NCBI RefSeq assembly: GCF_000237085.1
Contig: NC_016627.1
Coordinates: 682,001 to 746,000 of the forward strand
Source of the DNA: Acetivibrio clariflavus DSM 19732
GTDB taxonomy: Bacteria; Bacillota; Clostridia; Acetivibrionales; Acetivibrionaceae
Reading direction: 5' to 3'
Length of the DNA stretch: 64,000 bases
The notes beneath the pieces were generated by a model. It had not been told where the DNA came from, searched no databases, and saw nothing but the letters and a program-made list of their open reading frames with translations. Positions 24,880 through 34,700 of the stretch are shown here, piece by piece. Within the stretch, counting starts at the first letter, position 1, and each line of letters opens with the position of its first letter. The translations under genes and the position numbers were made by a program.

Positions 24880-27800
24880 GTGAAAAAAATGCTTGCCATT
24901 TTCATGGCTTTAGTTCTTCTTATGCAAATTGCATTTACCAATGTTTGCTTTGCTGCATCAACATCTAATACTATAACAGTCAAAGGACGTTTAACCTACA
25001 AATATAAGAATTCTATGTCGGATACTGAAAAAACAGCTCCATTGAAAAATTTTACTGTGATACTGTATGATAAGGATATTTTTAGCAGTGAAAAACTTGG
25101 GGAAACAAAAACCGACAGTAACGGTAATTTTGTTTTTAAATCGATTAATACTGATGATGGATGGCTTGGAGGTGGAGTAGATTTATATTTTGTTGTTAAA
25201 GCTGAGGATGAATTTTCCTATGTAGTTGAAAGAAGTTTATCTAATAAAGTCTTAGATTATACGTCAGATCAGGTGGACAATGTTACAACGGACTATGATT
25301 TCGGAGAAGTTAATATAGGACTGAATGCACCTTTTCATATTGTAAATACTATTCGCAAAGCAGCTGAGGTATGGATGGCGGGTAAACCTGATTTTGACTG
25401 TAAACCTCCAAAGGTTAAAGTTGTATGGAAAGATGATTCTTATAGTGGAGGAACACGCTGTGGAAAGGATACTATGTATATACAGTCAATTAAAACTGAT
25501 ACCGACGAGTGGGACCAAACTGTAATTTGGCATGAATACGGACACTTTTTAATGAGCAATTTTGCAGAACAGCCTAAAGGAGCCGGTGGAAGTCATAACG
25601 CTATCGGGGTTTATAATAAAGGTTTGGCATATTCAGAAGGATGGGCAACATATTTCGGACAATATGTTGACGGAACTCCCAATTACAGGGATTCCAATGC
25701 TAGTGGGGGAATTTATAATGAGATAGAGACACCGAATCCAGATGTTCCGAATGAAGGTAATGAATATGCGAATGCGGCGACTTTATGGGATATAACGGAT
25801 ACGGTTAATGAAAGCCATGACAAATTAAGTGAGAGCTTTACACTTGTACAGAATGTATTTCACGAAAAAGTAGCATCTACAGGTAAATACAATCAAGGTC
25901 TTAGTGATTTTTGGACAAATTGGTTTGCCAAGGGGTACGCTAAGGGAAAAGAATATGAAATATGGAGCATTTTTAATCGTCACGGAATGCAGTTTGACAA
26001 TGAACCGCCAAAGGTATCGTTTAAGAAACTTCCCAGTGAATTAATTACTAAGGACACTGAGGTTGAAGTTAATGCCACAGATAATATCAGGGTTGAAAAA
26101 GTGGAATTTTATGTTGACGGAGTATTAAAATCAACTTGTACTGCACCACCGTACAAATTTGTTATAAAAAAGGGAGAATACCCTAAAGGTAAACATATAC
26201 TTCAAGCAAAGGCATATGATCCGGCAGGTCTTTATCAGACAGCTACAACTGGTGGATTCCAAGAGGCTGATATAGTATCTGATGTAAAAGTGACAAAACC
26301 GGTTTATAGCAATTTAACGGGCATGGATTTTTTAACTAATACAATACTGCAGCAAATCAGAGAAGCCTTTGGTGTGGCATATCAGCCGTTTATAGTAGAT
26401 GATGGTGAAGAAGCAATAGCAGTTACAACAAAACATTGGGATGATATAGGTAGTATTCTTAAAGGAATGGGTAAGAGCTTTATTGAAATAAATGATGCTT
26501 CACTGGTGACCTATGACGACATAAAAATCTATGATTCTATTTTCTTGAACTGTAATTCCGGAGCAATCAGCTATGCAGGAAGAGCGGCATCTTCTATTGA
26601 AAGATTTGTTAGAGAAGGTGGGACAGTTTATGCCTCGGATCGTGCATATGCTTATATTGATAAAGCTTTTCCCGGGTACATAAAGTTTCCGTATAGTCCG
26701 TATATAGGAAGAGCTCAAAAAGTGAATGCAACAATCACGGATAAGGGATTAGCCAGTTATCTTGGGAACGAAAATATTAAAATAAATTACGATTTGAGCG
26801 GTTGGGTTGTTATTGAATCGGTAAGTCCCGATGTTACAACTCATGTGACAGGAGATTATTATAACGATTTTGGTATTTTGATAAAGGGAGCACCTTTATT
26901 GGTTTCTTTTCCTTATGGAAAGGGAAAGGTTATCTATACTACTTTCCATAATGAAAGGCAAATAACTGACGAAGTGGCAAAGATACTTGAGTATTTGGTT
27001 CTTAAAGTTACTCATAACATTCCGGAGAACAATGTAATAGATATAATCAATAAGTTTGATTATTTACCGATGAGTATTATGTTTTCAACACTTAGTCAAG
27101 GTGAAGAGTCAGAGATGTACAAGTTTAACTGCAAGCCTGGTTATGACTATCTTTTGACGATGGATAGCTATGGCGGAGATTATGATATAGAATTGTACAA
27201 ACCGGATGGTACTTTATATTCCATTATACAGAACCCTATGCTATCCAACGGAATATATATTATGAATCCTGAAGCTGGAGAATGGGGATATAAAGTATTG
27301 GCAAAAGAGGTATATTTTGATGATGCGGCTTTTGTGGTGGGAATAGGAGAAAGCTTAAGAACACCAAGTATTACAAATCTGGAAGAGTTTACAAATAAAC
27401 CTTTTGTTGATATAGAAGGTGTAGCACCGGGATATTCGAAAATTGAACTGGTAGTGAAAAATGGGGAGAATTCCGACCGCTACAATACAAGTGTCAATGA
27501 CAGTGTATTTAATTTTTCCGATGTAATGCTTTATGAAGGAACAAATGAACTTACTGTATGCGGCAGTGTATATCGAGAAAGTGTCATTAATAGTGTTTAT
27601 GGCAATCCGGACTTAAAAATACGGGAGTATATTATAGAATGCGATTTTACAGAACCCATAATAGAATTTGATTATGAATATGATGAAATTGTATATGTTG
27701 ATGAGATTGAAATATCAGGCTCGGTGTCTGAGGAATGCAGTGTAATAATTAACGGTCAAGAGGCAGAGTTGGTTTATGGCAAAATAGGCACCAATCCGCA

Positions 27801-28926
27801 TTTTGATTTGACAGTAAATCTTAGTAAAGGTGAAAATGTCTTTACAATAAAGGCTGTTGATAAAGCAGGTAATGAATCAGTAACTACTTTGAGCATTTAT
27901 AGGGATGAAAATATATCCAATGAAACCAATCCACCTAAAGTTGTAAGTATTAATTTGTCAGAGGAACAGATCGTGTCCGATGATTATGTCATAGAGATCG
28001 TTGCTGAAGATGAGAGTGACTATGTTATAAGAGCAGCAATTGATGAAATTGAGGTGGATGCAAAAGATGGAAATAGATTTACATTGGAAAATCAAAAAGA
28101 AGGTAAACATCTGTTCAGTTATGCTGTTATTGATAGATGGGACAATATGACAACCGGTGAGGTGACTTTTTACATCTCAAAGGGTAGTTCCACACCTGCG
28201 AGTCCCTCAACACCAAAATCCAAATCTACAACTTCGAAAGAAAAAACACCAATACCGACACCTACACCAACATATACACCAACACCAACACCTACACCAA
28301 CGCCTACAACGGATATACCTGCTACAGAAAAAGAACAAATAAAAGAACCGAACGATGAAATTCCTACTGGGTTTATCTTTAGTGATGCTATAAATCATTG
28401 GGCAAAAGACTATATATATAGTCTCCACTCAAAAGGGATAATTAACGGATATCCCGATGGCACAGTTAAGCCGGATAATGAAATTACTCGTGCAGAAGTG
28501 GCAGTAATTTTGGCTAAAGCTATAGGAATTGATTTAAAAAATTCTACGAAGGCAGATTTTAAGGATTTTGATGAAATACCTGAGTTTGCAGTTCAGTCAG
28601 TGAATGCTTTATATGAAAAAGGAATTTTCATTGGATATGAAGATGGGAGCTTTCGTCCATATAATAAAATAACTAGAGCTGAATTAATTACTGCAGTTTC
28701 AAAAGCATATAAAATTGAGCCTGTTGGTTCAACTACAAATGACTTTGCAGATTTTGAAGTAATACCGCAATGGGCATTAGGTTATATTAATGCTGCCGTT
28801 GAGAAAGGAATTATTAAAGGTTATCCGGATTTAACTTTCAGACCGCAAAGTAATATCAAGCGCAGTGAAGTATTTGCGGTTATATACAATTGCATATCTT
28901 GGTATGATAAACAAAGTAAAAATTAA
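24880..28926 (+). CDS. large S-layer-anchored protein with metallopeptidase-like domain
   Basis: A signal peptide (residues 1-27, ending VCFAA) is followed by an Ig or transthyretin-like domain (about 30-140). A metallopeptidase-like domain (about 148-370) has the zinc motif VIWHEYGHFL and a likely third ligand in SEGWATYF. Next come an Ig-like domain (about 375-465: VEKVEFYVDGVLKSTCTAPPYKF), a glutamine-amidotransferase-like domain (about 470-710) and pre-peptidase-type and Ig-like beta domains (about 725-1100). A Thr-Pro linker (about 1120-1150) leads into three SLH repeats (about 1160-1345; HWAKDYIYSLHSKGI, AVQSVNALYEKGI, ALGYINAAVEKGI). SLH repeats bind secondary wall polymer, so the protein sits on the cell surface. 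GTG 24880 follows AGGGGG; ATG 24889 is possible. Substrate unknown. Confidence 0.9.
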   Translation: MKKMLAIFMALVLLMQIAFTNVCFAASTSNTITVKGRLTYKYKNSMSDTEKTAPLKNFTVILYDKDIFSSEKLGETKTDSNGNFVFKSINTDDGWLGGGVDLYFVVKAEDEFSYVVERSLSNKVLDYTSDQVDNVTTDYDFGEVNIGLNAPFHIVNTIRKAAEVWMAGKPDFDCKPPKVKVVWKDDSYSGGTRCGKDTMYIQSIKTDTDEWDQTVIWHEYGHFLMSNFAEQPKGAGGSHNAIGVYNKGLAYSEGWATYFGQYVDGTPNYRDSNASGGIYNEIETPNPDVPNEGNEYANAATLWDITDTVNESHDKLSESFTLVQNVFHEKVASTGKYNQGLSDFWTNWFAKGYAKGKEYEIWSIFNRHGMQFDNEPPKVSFKKLPSELITKDTEVEVNATDNIRVEKVEFYVDGVLKSTCTAPPYKFVIKKGEYPKGKHILQAKAYDPAGLYQTATTGGFQEADIVSDVKVTKPVYSNLTGMDFLTNTILQQIREAFGVAYQPFIVDDGEEAIAVTTKHWDDIGSILKGMGKSFIEINDASLVTYDDIKIYDSIFLNCNSGAISYAGRAASSIERFVREGGTVYASDRAYAYIDKAFPGYIKFPYSPYIGRAQKVNATITDKGLASYLGNENIKINYDLSGWVVIESVSPDVTTHVTGDYYNDFGILIKGAPLLVSFPYGKGKVIYTTFHNERQITDEVAKILEYLVLKVTHNIPENNVIDIINKFDYLPMSIMFSTLSQGEESEMYKFNCKPGYDYLLTMDSYGGDYDIELYKPDGTLYSIIQNPMLSNGIYIMNPEAGEWGYKVLAKEVYFDDAAFVVGIGESLRTPSITNLEEFTNKPFVDIEGVAPGYSKIELVVKNGENSDRYNTSVNDSVFNFSDVMLYEGTNELTVCGSVYRESVINSVYGNPDLKIREYIIECDFTEPIIEFDYEYDEIVYVDEIEISGSVSEECSVIINGQEAELVYGKIGTNPHFDLTVNLSKGENVFTIKAVDKAGNESVTTLSIYRDENISNETNPPKVVSINLSEEQIVSDDYVIEIVAEDESDYVIRAAIDEIEVDAKDGNRFTLENQKEGKHLFSYAVIDRWDNMTTGEVTFYISKGSSTPASPSTPKSKSTTSKEKTPIPTPTPTYTPTPTPTPTPTTDIPATEKEQIKEPNDEIPTGFIFSDAINHWAKDYIYSLHSKGIINGYPDGTVKPDNEITRAEVAVILAKAIGIDLKNSTKADFKDFDEIPEFAVQSVNALYEKGIFIGYEDGSFRPYNKITRAELITAVSKAYKIEPVGSTTNDFADFEVIPQWALGYINAAVEKGIIKGYPDLTFRPQSNIKRSEVFAVIYNCISWYDKQSKN
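28249..28311 (+). repeat. Thr-Pro linker coding repeat
   Basis: Tandem repeats of ACACC(A/T)AC units encode an alternating Thr-Pro linker (PIPTPTPTYTPTPTPTPTPT type) between the beta domains and the SLH repeats. Such tracts vary in length by slippage. Confidence 0.8.
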
Positions 28927-28991
28927 AAAGAGTAATATTGAGGATTAAAAGGGTAATATAATAAAAAATTATTTATCATTTCAAAAGATTT

Positions 28992-29047
28992 AAACCTTCC
29001 TATACTGAATACTGGATATAATTCTGTAACAGTAAGGAAGGTTTTTT
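28992..29047 (+). terminator. intrinsic terminator
   Basis: AAACCTTCCT (28992-29001) pairs with AGGAAGGTTT (29035-29044) across a 33-base loop, followed by TTTTTTG. Confidence 0.75.
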
Positions 29048-29113
29048 GTTTGATTCAGTACTGAAGGATTTTAGCTAAAGTATTGATAAATAATGTTAAA
29101 ATACCGATATATA

Positions 29114-29122
29114 TGATATAAT
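29114..29122 (+). promoter_or_regulatory. extended -10 promoter of the HerA-like ATPase gene
   Basis: TGATATAAT (TG at 29114-29115, TATAAT at 29117-29122) lies 77 bases before the ATG. The -35 candidate (GTTAAA at 16 bases) is poor. Confidence 0.5.
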
Positions 29123-29198
29123 AATTTACATGTCGGCATATAATTCCCTGCAGAGAACTGACGGGTTTTATGCAATTTTTTGTTTGAGGTGAGATGAA

Positions 29199-30701
29199 AT
29201 GTACTGTGATAATAAAATTTGGATTGCTAAAGGAGAAAATCCCGTTTATCTTCTACCAGACAAGGCCAATAGGCATGGACTTATAGCAGGTGCTACCGGG
29301 ACGGGCAAAACAGTGACTTTGAAAGTTTTAGCCGAGTCTTTCAGTGATTGTGGTGTTCCTGTTTTCCTTGCCGATGTAAAAGGTGACCTTGCAGGGTTGG
29401 CAGTGCAGGGAAGTGAGGATCCCAAAATTCGGGAGAGAGTCGCAGAGCTTGGGATTGAAGGCTTTAAATACAGTGCTTATCCGGTGCGTTTCTGGGATAT
29501 ATACGGCGAATGCGGAATTCCGGTGAGGACTACTGTTTCGGAAATGGGTGCATTAATGCTGGCAAGGCTGCTTGGACTGAATGAGACTCAAACCGGCGTG
29601 CTAAGCATAATATTCCGCATTGCAGACGATAAGGGATTATTGCTGATAGATATGAAGGACCTTCGTGCAATGGTACAATATGTGGGTGAACATGCCAAGG
29701 AATTTACCCTGGAGTACGGAAGCATTTCAACCCAAAGTGTGGGAGCGATTTTAAGAAGTCTTGTTGCTTTGGAGGATCAGGGAGGAAATCTCTTTTTCGG
29801 AGAACCGGACCTTGATGTTAACGACTGGATTCAGACTGCTCCTGACGGACGCGGATATATAAATATACTGCACAGCGTTAAATTGATTCATTCACCGGTG
29901 CTTTACTCCACTTTCCTTCTGTGGATGCTTTCAGAATTGTTTGAAACCCTTCCGGAAGTTGGGGATGCTGATAAACCTAAAATTGTATTTTTCTTTGACG
30001 AGGCACATTTACTGTTTAAAGATGCACCAAAAGTGCTTCTTCAAAAGATAGAGCAAGTAGTAAGATTGATTCGCTCAAAAGGAGTAGGTATATATTTTGT
30101 TACACAGAATCCGTCAGATTTACCCGATGAGATATTAGGACAGTTGGGTAACCGTATCCAGCACGCACTTCGTGCTTTTACCCCTTCCGACCAAAAATAT
30201 GTTAAGGCTGCAGCACAGACTTTCCGGGCAAATCCTAAATTTAACGTGGAAAGTGTTATTTCGGAGCTTTCAATTGGTGAAGCGCTGATTTCATGCCTGG
30301 ATGAGACCGGAAGTCCGAGTATAGTTGAACGTGCTTTTGTCTTACCGCCTCAAAGCCATATAGGTACTATTGATGAGGCAGTAAGAAGGCAGATAATTTT
30401 ATCTTGTCCTATGAGGGAAAAATATGCACAGATGATAGATAACGAGTCGGCATATGAAATACTTAAGGATAGAGAAAAAAAGCAGCAGCTTGATACTAAG
30501 CTGAATAATCAGGGGCAAAAGGAACAGTATAATTCTGCAAGGCGTGTTAACAGCAGCAGTTCTGCCAAAAGGGTGTCTTCCGGCAGAAAGAAAACAGGTA
30601 AATCTTTTATTGAAAAGGCTGCCAATTCTGCTGCAAATACAATAGGAAGAGAGATTGGCAGAACTTTAATCCGTGGAATTTTAGGTTCACTGAGAAAATA
30701 G
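29199..30701 (+). CDS. HerA/DUF853-type P-loop ATPase
   Basis: The 500-residue protein has a Walker A motif AGATGTGKT (about 30-38), a Walker B motif [12 protein letters not shown] (about 264-275) and a sensor-like [28 protein letters not shown]. These identify the HerA/FtsK superfamily branch annotated DUF853 (YjgR-like). True HerA works with NurA in archaeal end resection; the bacterial DUF853 members lack that partner and their role is unclear. No NurA-like gene is adjacent. The C-terminal 80 residues are Ser/Lys-rich and end in a helix ([19 protein letters not shown]) often seen in this family. GAGGTGAG precedes the ATG. Confidence 0.88.
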   Translation: MYCDNKIWIAKGENPVYLLPDKANRHGLIAGATGTGKTVTLKVLAESFSDCGVPVFLADVKGDLAGLAVQGSEDPKIRERVAELGIEGFKYSAYPVRFWDIYGECGIPVRTTVSEMGALMLARLLGLNETQTGVLSIIFRIADDKGLLLIDMKDLRAMVQYVGEHAKEFTLEYGSISTQSVGAILRSLVALEDQGGNLFFGEPDLDVNDWIQTAPDGRGYINILHSVKLIHSPVLYSTFLLWMLSELFETLPEVGDADKPKIVFFFDEAHLLFKDAPKVLLQKIEQVVRLIRSKGVGIYFVTQNPSDLPDEILGQLGNRIQHALRAFTPSDQKYVKAAAQTFRANPKFNVESVISELSIGEALISCLDETGSPSIVERAFVLPPQSHIGTIDEAVRRQIILSCPMREKYAQMIDNESAYEILKDREKKQQLDTKLNNQGQKEQYNSARRVNSSSSAKRVSSGRKKTGKSFIEKAANSAANTIGREIGRTLIRGILGSLRK

Positions 30702-30719
30702 CAGGTATAGGTGCATAGG

Positions 30720-31358
30720 ATGAAAATAAAAAGAATTATTGATATATCCGGTACAATTAGTGATAGAACTACTCTATGGCCTGGAGATGAAGGGGTTACC
30801 CTTGACAGGATTCAAAATATCGAAAGTGGAGATTCTTGTAACTTATCGGTTCTGCGTATGGGTACACACACATCCACACATGTGGATGCTCCCCTTCATT
30901 TTGTGGCAGGAGGTGCAGATACAGCTTCTGTAAATCTGAATAAGTTTATCGGTTTTGCAAAGGTTTTTAACCTAAGTACGCAAGACTGTATTAAAGCTTC
31001 CGATTTGTACCCATTGAATATAAACGTTGGGGATATAGTATTATTTAAGACAAAAAACAGTTTTTTAGATATGAACGGTTTGTTCCATAAGGGGTTTGTA
31101 TATCTCGATGAATCGGCTGCGAGGTTTCTTGCGGATAAGAAAGTAGCTACTGTGGGTATTGACTACCTGTCTGTGGAAAGTTTTTATGCCGATAATGCTG
31201 TAACTCATAAGCTGCTGCTGCAAAATGAAATAGGTATAATTGAAGGCCTGCGGCTTAAAGATGTGCAGGAAGGCGAATACTTTCTATCCTGTGTACCGTT
31301 GAAAATAGAAGGTGCAGATGGCTCACCCGTAAGAGCCGTACTTGTGGAATTTGACTGA
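30720..31358 (+). CDS. cyclase-family metal-dependent hydrolase (KynB-like)
   Basis: The protein of about 212 residues carries the family signature HTSTHVDAPLHF (HxxTHxDxPxH, metal binding) near residues 51-62 and VGIDYLSVE later. Members include kynurenine formamidase and isatin hydrolase-like enzymes; the substrate here is unknown, as no tryptophan-catabolism genes are nearby. ATG 30720 has an AGGTG site seven bases upstream; GTG 30711 is possible. It starts 18 bases after the ATPase gene. Its final codons (KIEGxDGSPVRAV...FD) recur almost exactly in a gene fragment at 36930-37043. Confidence 0.87.
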   Translation: MKIKRIIDISGTISDRTTLWPGDEGVTLDRIQNIESGDSCNLSVLRMGTHTSTHVDAPLHFVAGGADTASVNLNKFIGFAKVFNLSTQDCIKASDLYPLNINVGDIVLFKTKNSFLDMNGLFHKGFVYLDESAARFLADKKVATVGIDYLSVESFYADNAVTHKLLLQNEIGIIEGLRLKDVQEGEYFLSCVPLKIEGADGSPVRAVLVEFD

Positions 31359-31410
31359 TATGTCTTTGGATATTGGCTTTTGTGTTTTTTGCTTATTTTG
31401 GCAGTATAGC

Positions 31411-31550
31411 TGACTTCACTGGTTATGTGTTATTTGGAAATTGACTGCGCATTACTAAATCCGAGAGTGGTCGTTTGCTCTCCAGTCTGTTTGTATACAC
31501 AACCAGGAATCCCGATGCTTAACGAGTTTGAAAAATTTTCAATCGAATAA
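31411..31550 (+). pseudogene. possible gene remnant in the intergenic region
   Basis: A short open stretch ends RVVVCSPVCLYTQPGIPM followed by LNEFEKFSIE and a stop. It has no start or ribosome site. The PGIPML phrase preceded by a Cys/Tyr context resembles the C-terminal PPGIP motif of Orn/Lys/Arg decarboxylases; the intact decarboxylase near 61700 has YPPGIPVI. The match is short and may be chance. The rest of 31359-31707 is AT-rich with no gene. Confidence 0.25.
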
Positions 31551-31707
31551 ATTCTATTAAATACAATACCAATCGTGTGCATATTTATTTTACACATGCC
31601 GATTAACAATATTTGCTATTTAAATATAAAAATTGTTATTAAAAAAAATTCCGATATTAATTATTGTTAGGTAATTATTTATCCAAGCAATTAATGGAGG
31701 TAACCTT

Positions 31708-34700
31708 ATGATTAATTTTTCCGGTTATAAAGTGACAAAAGAAATTTATAACAGTGAAAATTCGAAAGTTTTTCGGGCAACCAGGGATTCAGACAATATT
31801 CCTGTTGTCATAAAACTGTTGAATAGGGAATATCCATCCGCCAAAGAGTTGTCGGCATTCATCAGGGAATATGAAATTATGAATAAGGTTACTGAGGAAG
31901 GAATTATAAGAGCCTATGGTTTAGAAAAATACAACAACAGTCTTGCCATAATTATGGAAGATATCGGAGCTGAGTCTGTTGCAAAGGTATTGAAATCATT
32001 TAAGGCAGATATTGATCAAAAACTGTCGCTGGCCATTCGGATGACAGAATCTTTGATTCAGCTTCATAAACATAATATTGTACATAAAGATGTCAATCCG
32101 AGCAATTTTATTTGAAATATCAATACCAATCGGGTAAAAATAATTGATTTCGGTATTTCTGCCGAGTTAATGCGGGAATCGTCCCAAAGTATCAACTTAA
32201 ACAAGTTGGAAGGAACCCTTAATTATATATCTCCTGAACAGACCGGCAGAATAAACAGGCCCATAGATTACAGAACCGATTTATATTCTCTCGGTATTAC
32301 GTTTTATGAATTGTTTACAGGGAAACTGCCTTTTCACGGTGATGACGAACTGGAGCTTATTTACTCCCATATTGCAAAGAAACCGGTTTCACCTATTGAA
32401 ATAAATCCGGAAATACCTTTTGTTCTCTCGGATATCATAATGAAATTGATGGCCAAAACAGCAGAGGAAAGGTATCAGTCGGCATTCGGATTGATGAAGG
32501 ACCTTGAACTGTGCAAGCAATTGCTTAGTGAAAAGAGGAGTATTAGCGGATTTATACCCGGACAAAAGGATATTTTCGATAGATTTGAGATTCCTCATAA
32601 GCTGTATGGACGCGAAAAAGAAATTGAAACACTGGTCAATGCTTTTGAAAGAACAGCGGACGGTACTTCGGAACTGGTACTGGTCAGTGGATATTCGGGA
32701 ATAGGAAAATCCTCACTGATTCACGAGATTCGCAAGTCCATAACAGGCAGAAGGGGGTATTTTATATCTGGTAAATTTGACCAACTTGAGCGAAATATAC
32801 CTTATTACGGGATAACCCAGGCCTTTAAAGAATTGATAAAACAGTTACTTGCACAACCCCAGCACAGTTTGGATGATTGGAAGGAACGCCTGCTTGTTGC
32901 ACTGGGGAACAATGCTCAAGTAATTATAGATATTCTCCCGGAACTCGAGCAGATTATCGGCCCTCAGCGCCAGGTGGCAGAGCTAAACCCTCTGGAAGCT
33001 CAAAACAGGTTCCAGATGACTTTCAAGGAATTTATAAAAGTTTTTGCAAAGCCGGAACATCCTCTGGTAATTTTTCTCGATGATATTCAATGGAGCGATA
33101 CATCAACTCTTGATTTAATCAAGTATATTGTTTCAACCGGCAATGTAAATTATGTTCTTTTTATAGGGGCATACAGAGATAATGAGGTACAGGAAGGTCA
33201 TCCGCTGAACCGTATGATAAATGAGCTAATAAATGTGCAGGATACCTCACTTACTCCTATACATCAAATATCCCTGAAACCTCTTGACATTTCATCAATA
33301 AATCAATTGATAGCCGATACATTCCATTGTCACACGAGGGAAACCGAAGCTTTGACAAACATTATTTTTCATAAGACCAAGGGAAATCCATTTTTCATCA
33401 ACCAGCTTTTGACAAGCTTGTACCTTGAAGGTGCATTTACATTCCTTCCGGAAAAGGGACAATGGGTGTATGATCTTAAAAAAGTAGAAGCTGTTGGAAT
33501 CAGTGATAATGTGGTAGACTTGCTGGTAAAAGGTCTTGCGTTGCTACCTGAGGAAACTATGCATATTCTCAAATTGGTTGCCTGCATCGGAACTCAGTTT
33601 GATTTAAAAACTGTTTCAATAATCAGCGAAAAAACGGTTGCTGAAATCGGAAAGGCTCTATGGATAGCCATAGAGAAAGAAATTATTCTGCCATTGAACA
33701 ACAACTATAAATACATAAATACTCTGAAAAATGAGATGAATCCTGTTGATTTGGACATGTATTTTTGCTTTGCCCACGATCGTATTCGTCAGGCGGTGTA
33801 TTCTTTAATACCTGAAGACGAAAAAGAGAAAATTCATTGGCTTATAGGACAGGAGTATTTAAAAATCTTCCGGGATACAAAACGAGCCGATGAGATTTTT
33901 GATATGGTCAACCATTTAAATATCGGCAGGAACTTAATCTTAAATAAGGATGAACGGATTGAACTGGCAGATTTGAATATAACGGCGGGCAATAAAGCTA
34001 AAAAGTCCACTGCCTTTACTGTTGCGTTAAACTATTATGAAACAGCCAGGTCATTATTGTCCGACCAGGAATGGGAACTAATGCCGGATAAGTTCTTTTC
34101 CTTATTGTTGGAGCAGGCAAAAGCAGCTCTATTGTCATGGGATTTGCCTAAAGCAGACGGAATTTGTGATTATCTATCGACAATAGCAAAAACCAATTTA
34201 GAAAAAGGTGCTGTTTCCAATATTAAAGTTCTGTCACTGGTTTTTCAGGGTAAACTTTATGAAACAATCGTCGAAACACGAAAAACACTTCATCTTTTTA
34301 ATATTTCCCTGCCGGAAACGCAAGAAGAGATTAATCAGAAGCTCCAGGAATACCTCAAGAAAATGCAGGAATTTTTAGCTAGAATACCGGTTGAGGAGTA
34401 TGTCAATCTTCCTGTAATGGAGGATCCTGAAAAGCTTATGGCAATGCAACTGCTGTACCAGGTGGCACCTCCGGCAATTCAAGCCAATCCCCAACTCTAT
34501 ATGATTGTAACCCTGATTATGTTTGAGATGACCATGACCTATGGGACATCACCGTTAGCGTGCAAATGTTTTGCTGATTGCAGTGTTATTGTGGAAGATA
34601 TGTTTGGTGATTATGATACCGGTTATAAACTGGGCGAAGCTGCTTTTGCACTGATCAAGAAATTAAAAGCAGAATCGCAAAAACCGCCGGTTTGCTTTAT

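Noticed and set aside
32113-32115. Selenocysteine or Trp recoding of the in-frame TGA
   Set aside because: No SECIS-like hairpin is evident right after the codon and no selenocysteine context is expected in a kinase loop; other genes here use TGA as a normal stop.
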